Below the pieces are notes generated by a model, which ran no database searches, had not been told where the DNA came from, and saw only the letters and a program-made list of their open reading frames with translations. Shown piece after piece: positions 58,057-64,000 of a stretch of 64,000 nucleotides of DNA. The DNA lies in NCBI GenBank assembly GCA_035294785.1, contig DATGKF010000140.1:1-64000 (forward strand). The letters run 5' to 3'. Numbering within the stretch: the stretch's first letter is position 1; every line of letters starts with the position of its first letter. This DNA is from Poindextera sp035294785 (lineage in GTDB: Bacteria > Pseudomonadota > Alphaproteobacteria > Caulobacterales > Caulobacteraceae). A program made the position numbers and the translations under genes.

Positions 58057-59106
58057 ATGGCCGCCGATGTCGGCTTCCAGAAGCTCACGCTGCGCACGCT
58101 GCTCTCGTTGCCGACGCCGATCCTGCGCGCGCTTTCGGGCGGCGGGGTGGTGTTCCAGGGCGGCCGCACGCTGGAGCCGCGCTTCCAGTATCTGGCCAAC
58201 GCCGCGCGCGGCGCCCCGCCACCCATGGCGCTGACGCCGGAGCTGATGCGGGCGGCGACCACCGAGCAGATCGCCCTCGTCACCGGCGCGCCCGAGCCGG
58301 GGGTGAAGACCGAGAGCCACATCATCGACGGGCCGAACGGCCAGATTCCCATGCGCGCCTATCGCCCGAGCGGGCAGGACGGAACGGCGCCGGTGCTGGT
58401 CTTCGCCCACTTTGGCGGCGGCGTGATCGGGGACCTGGAAACCGCAGACACCTTCTGCTCGATCCTGGCGCGGATCGCCCACTGCGCCGTCGTCTCGGTC
58501 GACTATCGCCTGGCGCCGGAACACCGTTTCCCCGCGGGGCTGGACGACGTGGCCGCCGCCTACCGCTACGTGCGCGACCATGCGAGCCAGTTTGGCGCGC
58601 CCGCCGGCCACGTGGCGATCGGCGGCGACTCCATCGGCGGCAACTTCGCCGCCGTCATCTGCCAGGACTTAAAGCGCGCCGGCGAACCGCAGCCGGTGCT
58701 GCAGCTGCTGATCTACCCGGCCGTCGACCTCGCCAGCGAGGCGCCGTCGATGACCACCTACGCCGGCGCCTATCCGCTCTCGCGGGCGACGATGGAGTGG
58801 TTCGCCGCTCACTACCTCGGGCCCGACGGCGACCCCAAGGATCCCCGCGCCTCGCCGCTTTGCGCCGCCGCGGTCGACGCCCTCGCGCCGGCCATCGTGG
58901 TGACCGCCGGGTTCGACCCGCTCGTCGACCAGGGCGAGGCCTACGCCCGGCGCCTGCGCGACGCCGGCGTGCACGTCGTCTATCGCTGCTACGATGGGCT
59001 GCCGCACGCGTTCACCGCCTTCACCGGCGCGGCGCCGGCCGCCGACATCGCCTGTCGCGAGATCGCCGGCCTCGTTCGTGAAGGCTTCGAAGGACGGATT
59101 CCCTGA
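58057..59106 (+). CDS. HSL-type alpha/beta hydrolase (esterase)
   Basis: The 349-residue hydrolase is of the hormone-sensitive-lipase group, with the oxyanion motif as HFGGG (118-122; normally HGGG), SVDYRLAPEHRFPAGLDD, nucleophile Ser192 in GGDSIGG, and acid and His in GFDPLVDQG and LPHAFTAF. An N-terminal extension of about 100 residues may form a cap. It hydrolyses medium-chain esters. The extra Phe in the HGGG motif is worth noting, as it changes the oxyanion hole. Confidence 0.9.
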   Translation: MAADVGFQKLTLRTLLSLPTPILRALSGGGVVFQGGRTLEPRFQYLANAARGAPPPMALTPELMRAATTEQIALVTGAPEPGVKTESHIIDGPNGQIPMRAYRPSGQDGTAPVLVFAHFGGGVIGDLETADTFCSILARIAHCAVVSVDYRLAPEHRFPAGLDDVAAAYRYVRDHASQFGAPAGHVAIGGDSIGGNFAAVICQDLKRAGEPQPVLQLLIYPAVDLASEAPSMTTYAGAYPLSRATMEWFAAHYLGPDGDPKDPRASPLCAAAVDALAPAIVVTAGFDPLVDQGEAYARRLRDAGVHVVYRCYDGLPHAFTAFTGAAPAADIACREIAGLVREGFEGRIP

Positions 59107-59108
59107 CC

Positions 59109-60092
59109 ATGCGCGCGGTTGTCGTCGAGAAGCTCGCCCCGAACTACGAAGGCGTCGTGCTCAAGGAGCTGGAGACGCCCCGGCCCGGCCCCGGCGAGGC
59201 GCTGGTCAAGGTCAAGGCGGCGGCGGTCAACTTCCCCGACCTCCTGCAGACTCGAGGCGAATACCAGCACAAGCCGCCGCTGCCCTTCATCCCGGGCCTG
59301 GAGATGTCCGGCGAGATCGCCGAGATCGGCGAGGGCGTCGATCGCTGGAAGGTCGGCGATGCGGTCGTCGGCGGCGCCCGCATCGGCGGCTTCTCGGACT
59401 ATGCGCTGACGCACGCGCTGGCGCTCCGGCCAAAGCCGGCGCGGCTCTCCTTCTCCGAGGCCGCGGCCTATGGCGCGGCCTACCTGACCGCCTACGTCTC
59501 GCTGGTGCGCCGGGCGGAGATCCAGCCGGGCGAATGGCTGCTGGTGCACGGCGCCGCCGGCGGCGTCGGCCTCGCCGCCGTCGACCTCGGCAAGCTCCTG
59601 GGCGCGCGCGTGATCGCCGCCTCCGCCTCCGACGACAAGCTGGCGGTGGTGCAGCGCGAATATGCGCCCGACGCGGTGGTCAACGTCACCGGCGGCTTCC
59701 GCGACCGCGTGAAGGAAATCACAGACGGCCACGCGGCGGACGTCATCTACGACCCGGTCGGCGGCGACGTGTTCGACGAGAGCGTGCGCTGCATCGCCTT
59801 CAACGGCCGTCTCCTGATCGTGGGCTTCACGTCGGGGCGCATCCCGACGGTCTCGGTCAACATGCCGCTGATCAAGGGCTTCTCGGTCATGGGCGTGCGC
59901 GCCGGCGAATACGGCCGCCAGTTCCCCGAGAAGGGCCGCGAGAACGCCAAGGCCGTCTGGGACCTGGCCAACGAGGGCAAGATCCGGCCGCGCGTCCACG
60001 CCGAACTGCCGCTGGCCGCCTGGCGCGACGCCTTCGACCTCCTCGCCGACCGCAAGGTCATCGGCAAGGCGGTCATCTGTCCGGAGCTTTGA
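59109..60092 (+). CDS. NADPH:quinone oxidoreductase-like MDR protein
   Basis: This 327-residue zeta-crystallin-like reductase has no zinc ligands, the nucleotide loop VHGAAGGVGLAAVDLGKLLGA, and the conserved NFPDLLQTRGEYQHKPPLPF start region. It reduces quinones or enones by NADPH. Two bases separate it from the esterase gene, and a metal exporter follows 17 bases after its stop. Enone reduction after ester hydrolysis would give a logical two-step pathway, but this is inference. Confidence 0.92.
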   Translation: MRAVVVEKLAPNYEGVVLKELETPRPGPGEALVKVKAAAVNFPDLLQTRGEYQHKPPLPFIPGLEMSGEIAEIGEGVDRWKVGDAVVGGARIGGFSDYALTHALALRPKPARLSFSEAAAYGAAYLTAYVSLVRRAEIQPGEWLLVHGAAGGVGLAAVDLGKLLGARVIAASASDDKLAVVQREYAPDAVVNVTGGFRDRVKEITDGHAADVIYDPVGGDVFDESVRCIAFNGRLLIVGFTSGRIPTVSVNMPLIKGFSVMGVRAGEYGRQFPEKGRENAKAVWDLANEGKIRPRVHAELPLAAWRDAFDLLADRKVIGKAVICPEL

Positions 60093-60109
60093 GCGAAAGA
60101 GGCTGAGTG

Positions 60110-61117
60110 ATGCACGCGTCGACCATCGACGACTTCCGCCACGAGCACGTCTTTCTGGGCGCGGCCCATGAGCGGAACGAGCGCAAGACGTGGGCGGTGA
60201 TCGCGCTCTGCGGGACGATGATGGCGGCCGAGATCGGCGGCGGGGCGCTGTTCGGCTCCATGGCGCTCGTCGCCGACGGGCTGCACATGTCGACCCACGC
60301 CGGCGCGCTGCTGATCGCGGCTCTGGCCTACACCTACGCGCGCCGCCACGCCCGCGACGAGCGCTTCAGCTTCGGCACCGGCAAGCTCGGCGAACTCGCC
60401 GCCTTCGCCAGCGCCATCGTGCTGGCGATGATCGCCCTGCTGATCGGCTACGAGAGTATCATGCGCCTGATCCACCCGGTGCACATCGCCTTCATCCAGG
60501 CGATCCCGATCGCCGTGGTGGGCCTCGGCGTGAACCTCGCCAGCGCCTGGCTGCTGCGCGACGACCACGATCACCTGCCTGGCCACACGCACGGCGCCCA
60601 CGATCACGACCACCACGACCATCCCCATGAGCACGACCACGACCACCACGATCATGATCACGACCACGGCCGCGCCCACCATCGCGACCTGAACCTCCGC
60701 GCCGCCTACGTGCACGTGATGGCCGACGCGGCCGTCTCGGTGCTGGCCATCGTCGGGCTGAGCGCCGGCCTCCTGCTCGGCTGGGTGTTCATGGACGCTG
60801 TGATGGGCATCGTCGGCGCGCTCGTCATCGCCAACTGGTCGTTCGGTTTGATCCGCGCCGCCGGCGCGGTGCTGCTCGACATGCAGCCCGACCACGCGCT
60901 GGCCCACGCCATCGAGCACCGGCTGGAGGACGGTTCGGACCGCGTCGCCGACCTGCACCTCTGGCGCGTCGGCCCAGGGCACAACGCCGCGGTGGTCAGC
61001 CTGGTCACCGACGCGCCGCAAGCCCCAGCCGCCTACAAGGCCAAGCTCGCCGGCCTCTCCGGCCTCAGCCACGTCACCGTTGAAGTCCACCCCTGCCCGG
61101 GCGCGCACGCGGCTTGA
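60110..61117 (+). CDS. dmeF: Cation diffusion facilitator, DmeF-type Co2+/Ni2+ exporter
   Basis: The 335-residue CDF transporter has six membrane segments. The TM2 metal site reads DGLHMSTHAG (His-x3-His, where Zn-type CDFs have His-x3-Asp) and the TM5 site HVMADA, the DmeF pattern. A His/Asp-rich loop of over 30 residues between TM4 and TM5 (about residues 151-189) has dozens of His and Asp. It exports Co2+ and Ni2+ to the periplasm. GAGG precedes the ATG at 60110. No DmeR regulator gene is adjacent; it lies at the end of the TetR operon. Confidence 0.87.
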   Translation: MHASTIDDFRHEHVFLGAAHERNERKTWAVIALCGTMMAAEIGGGALFGSMALVADGLHMSTHAGALLIAALAYTYARRHARDERFSFGTGKLGELAAFASAIVLAMIALLIGYESIMRLIHPVHIAFIQAIPIAVVGLGVNLASAWLLRDDHDHLPGHTHGAHDHDHHDHPHEHDHDHHDHDHDHGRAHHRDLNLRAAYVHVMADAAVSVLAIVGLSAGLLLGWVFMDAVMGIVGALVIANWSFGLIRAAGAVLLDMQPDHALAHAIEHRLEDGSDRVADLHLWRVGPGHNAAVVSLVTDAPQAPAAYKAKLAGLSGLSHVTVEVHPCPGAHAA

Positions 61118-61131
61118 ATCCGGCGGCGCGA

Positions 61132-61160
61132 TTGACTTCGCCGGCCCGCTCGCCTATCCA
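61132..61160 (+). promoter_or_regulatory. Promoter of rpmH
   Basis: TTGACT and TATCCA are separated by 17 bases, 37 bases before the rpmH start. The leader would be about 30 bases. The near-consensus -35 fits a strongly expressed ribosomal-protein gene. Confidence 0.6.
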
Positions 61161-61196
61161 GCGCGGCTCTTTTTCGACCACACCGGACAGCCACCC

Positions 61197-61331
61197 GTGA
61201 AGCGGACCTATCAGCCCTCAAGGCTCGTGCGCAAACGCCGCCACGGCTATCGCTCGCGCATGGCGACCAAGGCCGGCCGCAAGGTGGTGGCCCGCCGCCG
61301 CGCCAAGGGCCGCAAGCGCCTGACCGCTTAG
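61197..61331 (+). CDS. rpmH: 50S ribosomal protein L34
   Basis: This 44-residue protein starts at GTG and reads MKRTYQPSRLVRKRRHGYRS, the invariant start of L34, and ends in the basic RRRAKGRKRLTA tail. It binds 23S rRNA in the large subunit. The GTG start fixes the standard length; a longer in-frame extension upstream is not part of the gene. It is the first gene of the rpmH-rnpA-yidC-engB order found in most proteobacteria. Confidence 0.98.
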   Translation: MKRTYQPSRLVRKRRHGYRSRMATKAGRKVVARRRAKGRKRLTA

Positions 61332-61359
61332 GCCCGCGGCCAAGCCGGCAGGGCCGGCC

Positions 61360-61746
61360 ATGCCCGATCAACCCGACATCGCCCGTCTGAAGAAGCGGGC
61401 CAGCTTCCTGGCCGCGGCCAAGGGCGCGAGCGCCCAGCGCGGCGCCGTGGTCGTGCAGGCGGTCGCGCGCGGCGATGGCCAGCCCCGCGTCGGCTGCGGC
61501 TTCACCGCGACCCGGCGGGTCGGCGGCGCGGTGGTGCGCAACCGCGCCAAACGCCGCCTGCGCGAGGCGGCGCGCAAGCTCCTGCCCCTTCATGCGCTGG
61601 CGGGGTGTGACTATGTGTTCATCGCTCGGGTCGGGACGGCGAAGCGGCCCTGGGCGCGCTTGCTTGACGATATCGAAAGCGCGCTGATAAGCCTCGCCGC
61701 CAATCCGGTCCCGGCGGCTGATCGCCCGGCGGCCGCTGACCGGTAA
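61360..61746 (+). CDS. rnpA: Ribonuclease P protein component
   Basis: The 128-residue basic protein carries the RNR motif RNRAKRRLREAAR (residues 60-72), which binds the P RNA and pre-tRNA leader. It processes tRNA 5' ends with the RNA subunit (not in the window). It follows rpmH by 28 bases and precedes yidC by 13. The C-terminal Ala/Pro-rich tail is a lineage feature. Confidence 0.97.
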   Translation: MPDQPDIARLKKRASFLAAAKGASAQRGAVVVQAVARGDGQPRVGCGFTATRRVGGAVVRNRAKRRLREAARKLLPLHALAGCDYVFIARVGTAKRPWARLLDDIESALISLAANPVPAADRPAAADR

Positions 61747-61759
61747 GGCCGCTTTTCCC

Positions 61760-63607
61760 ATGGACAGAGACAACCTTCGCAACACGGCGGTGTTCGTTGT
61801 CCTGACGTTTGCCATCATCTTGGCCTACCAGACCTTCGTGCTCGGCCCGCAGAGCGCGCGCCGCGCCGCCGAGGCGCGTGCGGCGCAAGCGGCCCAGGCC
61901 GCCCAGGCCGCCCAGTCGGGCGCGCCGGCCGCCGGCGCCGCCCCTGCTGTGGTGATGACTCAGACCCAGGCGCTGGCGCAGAGCCCGCGTGCAACCATCG
62001 CCACGCCGAGCCTGAAAGGCAGCATCGACCTGCGCGGCGCGGCCTTCGACGACCTCGCGCTGACCCGCTACCACCAGGCCGTCGACCCCAAGTCGCCGAC
62101 CGTGCAGCTGCTGCGGCCCGCCGGCCTGCCCAGCGCCTTTTCCGCGACCTTCGCCTGGCAGGGCGCGAACGTCCCCGCCCTGCCGAACGGCGACACGGTC
62201 TGGACGGCCCAGCCGGGCGCCGCGCTGACGCCGTCGACGCCGCTGGTGCTGACCTATGACAACGGCGCGGGGCTGACGTTCACCCGCACGATCTCGGTCG
62301 ACCAGAACTACATGTTCACGATCGCCGACAACGTCGCCAACGCCGGCGCCCAGGCGGTCTCGATCCAGCCGGTCGCCATCGTCGCCCAGTCGGGAGCGCC
62401 GGCCGATTTCGATCCCGGCAACGGCAAGCCTCATCCGACCAGCCAGCTGGTGCACGAAGGCGGCGTCGGCGTGATCGGCGGCCAGCTGAAGCTGCCCAGC
62501 TTCTATTGCGCGCCCTTCGGCCAGCTGTTCTGTCAGTCGTGGAAGAAGGATCAGCCGCCGCTGGAGCAGTCCGGCAAGGGCGGCTGGCTCGGCGTCACGC
62601 AGAAGTACTGGCTGGCGGCGATCATCCCGGACCAGTCGACCAGCGTCCACACCGCCTATCGCGTGACCGCGACCAAGGGCGCGGACCTCTACGACGCCGA
62701 CGCCACCGGCCAGGCGGTGACTGTGCCGGCCGGCGGCCAGATCACCCAGACGACCCGCTTCTTCGCCGGGCCGAAGATCGTGCCGCTGCTGCGCGACTAC
62801 GGGACCAAGTATTCGATCCCACGCTTCGACCAGGCGGTCGACTGGGGCGTCTACTGGTTCTTCACCCAGCCGATCTTCGCCGGGCTCGAGTTCTTCAACC
62901 GCTACCTGCCCAACATCGGCTTCTCGATCCTGGCGCTGACCGTGCTCATTCGCCTGCTGCTCTTCCCGCTCGCCAACAAGAGCTACGAGTCGATGAGCAA
63001 GATGCGGAAGATCCAGCCGCAGATCGAGGTCTTGAAGAAGCAGCACGAGGGCGACCAGGCCGGCCTGCAACAGGCGACGATGACCCTCTACCAGCGGGAG
63101 AAGATCAACCCCTTGATGGGTTGCCTGCCGCTCCTGGTGCAGATCCCGATCCTCTATTCGATCTACAAGGTGCTGACCGTCACCATCGAGATGCGCCAGG
63201 CGCCCTTCTTCGGCTGGATCCACGACCTGTCGGCGCGCGATCCCACGTCCATCTGGACCCTCTTCGGGCTCATCCCATGGAACCCTGCGCACGCGCCCTT
63301 CGTCGGGGGCCTCCTGGACGGGTCGCTGCACATCGGCCTTTTGCCGCTGCTCTACGGCTTCACCATGTGGCTCTCGACCTCGATGAGCCCCCCGGCGCCC
63401 GATCCGACCCAGCAGCGGATGATGCAGTTCCTGCCGCTGATCTTCACCTTCACGCTGGCCCAGTTCACCGTCGGCCTGCTGATCTACTGGACCTGGAGCA
63501 ACGTGCTCTCGATCCTGCAGCAGTACGTGATGATGCACCGCTTCCAGGTGGAGAACCCGATCGACACCTTCATCGGCCGCTTCGCCAAGCCGAAGCCGTC
63601 GGGGTGA
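61760..63607 (+). CDS. yidC: Membrane protein insertase YidC
   Basis: This 615-residue inner-membrane insertase has an N-terminal signal-anchor helix (TAVFVVLTFAIILAYQTFVL), an Ala/Gln-rich linker, a large periplasmic beta domain (about 80-345), and the C-terminal conserved five-helix insertase core (with NPLMGCLPLLVQIPILYSIY and FTLAQFTVGLLIYWTWSNVL). It inserts membrane proteins alone or with Sec. Its stop overlaps the GTG start of engB by four bases. Confidence 0.98.
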   Translation: MDRDNLRNTAVFVVLTFAIILAYQTFVLGPQSARRAAEARAAQAAQAAQAAQSGAPAAGAAPAVVMTQTQALAQSPRATIATPSLKGSIDLRGAAFDDLALTRYHQAVDPKSPTVQLLRPAGLPSAFSATFAWQGANVPALPNGDTVWTAQPGAALTPSTPLVLTYDNGAGLTFTRTISVDQNYMFTIADNVANAGAQAVSIQPVAIVAQSGAPADFDPGNGKPHPTSQLVHEGGVGVIGGQLKLPSFYCAPFGQLFCQSWKKDQPPLEQSGKGGWLGVTQKYWLAAIIPDQSTSVHTAYRVTATKGADLYDADATGQAVTVPAGGQITQTTRFFAGPKIVPLLRDYGTKYSIPRFDQAVDWGVYWFFTQPIFAGLEFFNRYLPNIGFSILALTVLIRLLLFPLANKSYESMSKMRKIQPQIEVLKKQHEGDQAGLQQATMTLYQREKINPLMGCLPLLVQIPILYSIYKVLTVTIEMRQAPFFGWIHDLSARDPTSIWTLFGLIPWNPAHAPFVGGLLDGSLHIGLLPLLYGFTMWLSTSMSPPAPDPTQQRMMQFLPLIFTFTLAQFTVGLLIYWTWSNVLSILQQYVMMHRFQVENPIDTFIGRFAKPKPSG

Positions 63608-64000
63608 GCGACGCCTTCGCGCCCGAGGCGCTGGAAGCGGCGCGGGTGCTGTTCGCGCGGCCGGTCCGCTTCGAGCTCGGCGCGGCCAGCGTCGCCGGCC
63701 TGCCGGACCCCGGCCTGCCCGAGGTCGCTTTCGCCGGCCGCTCCAATGTCGGCAAGTCGTCGCTGATCAACGCGCTGGTCGGCCAGAAGCATCTGGCCCG
63801 CGCTTCCAACGAACCGGGGCGGACCCGAGAGGTGAACCTCTTCCGCCTGGACGAGCGGCTGCGGCTGGTCGACCTTCCCGGTTACGGCTTCGCGCGCGCC
63901 TCCAAGGGCGAGGCGAACCGCTTCCAGAACCTCGGCCGCGCCTACCTGCGCGGACGCCCGAGCCTGAAGCGCGCCTACCTGCTGATCGACGCCCGCCATG
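63604..64000 (+). CDS. engB: Ribosome-biogenesis GTPase EngB/YsxC (5' part; continues beyond window)
   Basis: The first 132 codons of the essential GTP-binding protein YihA/EngB are visible, starting at GTG within the yidC stop. The G1 motif is GRSNVGKS (45-52), the switch region is NEPGRTREVN, and G3 is DLPGYGF. It assists 50S subunit assembly. The window ends before G4 and G5. Confidence 0.95.
   Translation, partial: MSDAFAPEALEAARVLFARPVRFELGAASVAGLPDPGLPEVAFAGRSNVGKSSLINALVGQKHLARASNEPGRTREVNLFRLDERLRLVDLPGYGFARASKGEANRFQNLGRAYLRGRPSLKRAYLLIDARH

Noticed and set aside
60598..60690. CAC/GAC-rich repeat tract resembling a short repeat array
   Set aside because: It is the in-frame His/Asp-rich cytoplasmic loop of the DmeF transporter. 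There are no spacers, so it is not CRISPR.
61080..61196. N-terminal extension of L34
   Set aside because: L34 is a fixed-size protein of about 44 residues starting MKRTYQPS. The extension overlaps the promoter and the dmeF end.
61619..63538. Very long open frame antisense to yidC (about 640 codons)
   Set aside because: High-GC third positions keep antisense frames open. The translation is rich in Arg/Gly/His without any domain, and yidC on the other strand is certain.

Overview
The window is a high-GC chromosomal segment of an alphaproteobacterium, most likely Caulobacterales (Caulobacter/Phenylobacterium type). The evidence is the rpmH-rnpA-yidC-engB order at the right end, an HWE-family histidine kinase, TTAA-N7-TTAA (CtrA-type) and GANTC motifs in a few AT-rich intergenic spots, and the abundance of acyl-CoA, SDR, esterase and GST enzymes. 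Genes are dense, with many 1-4 nt stop/start overlaps. I see no tRNA, rRNA, insertion sequence, prophage or CRISPR array. No gene-free stretch exceeds 300 bases; the longest gaps (about 210-275 bases) hold promoters, operators or palindromic repeats.

Left part (1-14.3 kb): the 3' part of a methylmalonyl-CoA mutase, a RES/Xre toxin-antitoxin pair, and a leftward run (FMN reductase, carboxymuconolactone-decarboxylase-like protein, cytochrome b561, GMC oxidoreductase, XRE-cupin regulator, GNAT) that diverges from a MarR regulator across a shared operator-rich promoter. Next come a GST, an SGNH hydrolase, an SDR coupled to a secreted propeller-like protein, a second CMD protein, a HAD phosphatase, an exported alpha/beta hydrolase, and a TetR regulator facing tandem operators and a 988-residue DUF2339 membrane protein.

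Middle (17.5-43 kb): a nucleotidyltransferase, a ribbon-helix-helix protein, a sensorless HWE kinase, and a three-gene membrane/periplasm set (membrane protein, sulfite-oxidase-fold protein, lipoprotein cytochrome c). A catabolic block follows with three tandem paralogous acyl-CoA dehydrogenases plus a fourth partner subunit, a CsgG-like secreted protein, two SDRs, a glycosyltransferase/debranching-enzyme pair and an LLM flavin monooxygenase. After two small paralogous proteins with CtrA-type boxes come an alcohol dehydrogenase and a leftward acyl-CoA operon (acyl-CoA dehydrogenase, enoyl-CoA hydratase, hydrolase, CaiB-type CoA transferase, VOC protein), interrupted by a long inverted repeat.

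Right part (43-64 kb): a MarR-controlled MFS exporter, a lipoprotein with two ExbD-like domains, a type-B carboxylesterase, a polysaccharide deacetylase/hydrolase pair, a complete tripartite RND efflux operon, a DUF72 protein, a Cys-rich secreted protein behind twin CtrA-like boxes, a TetR-esterase-quinone reductase-DmeF operon, and the conserved rpmH-rnpA-yidC-engB cluster that runs off the right edge. The overall picture is an aerobic environmental bacterium with broad lipid/terpenoid-type CoA catabolism and many small xenobiotic- or stress-responsive units, each with a local one-component regulator.
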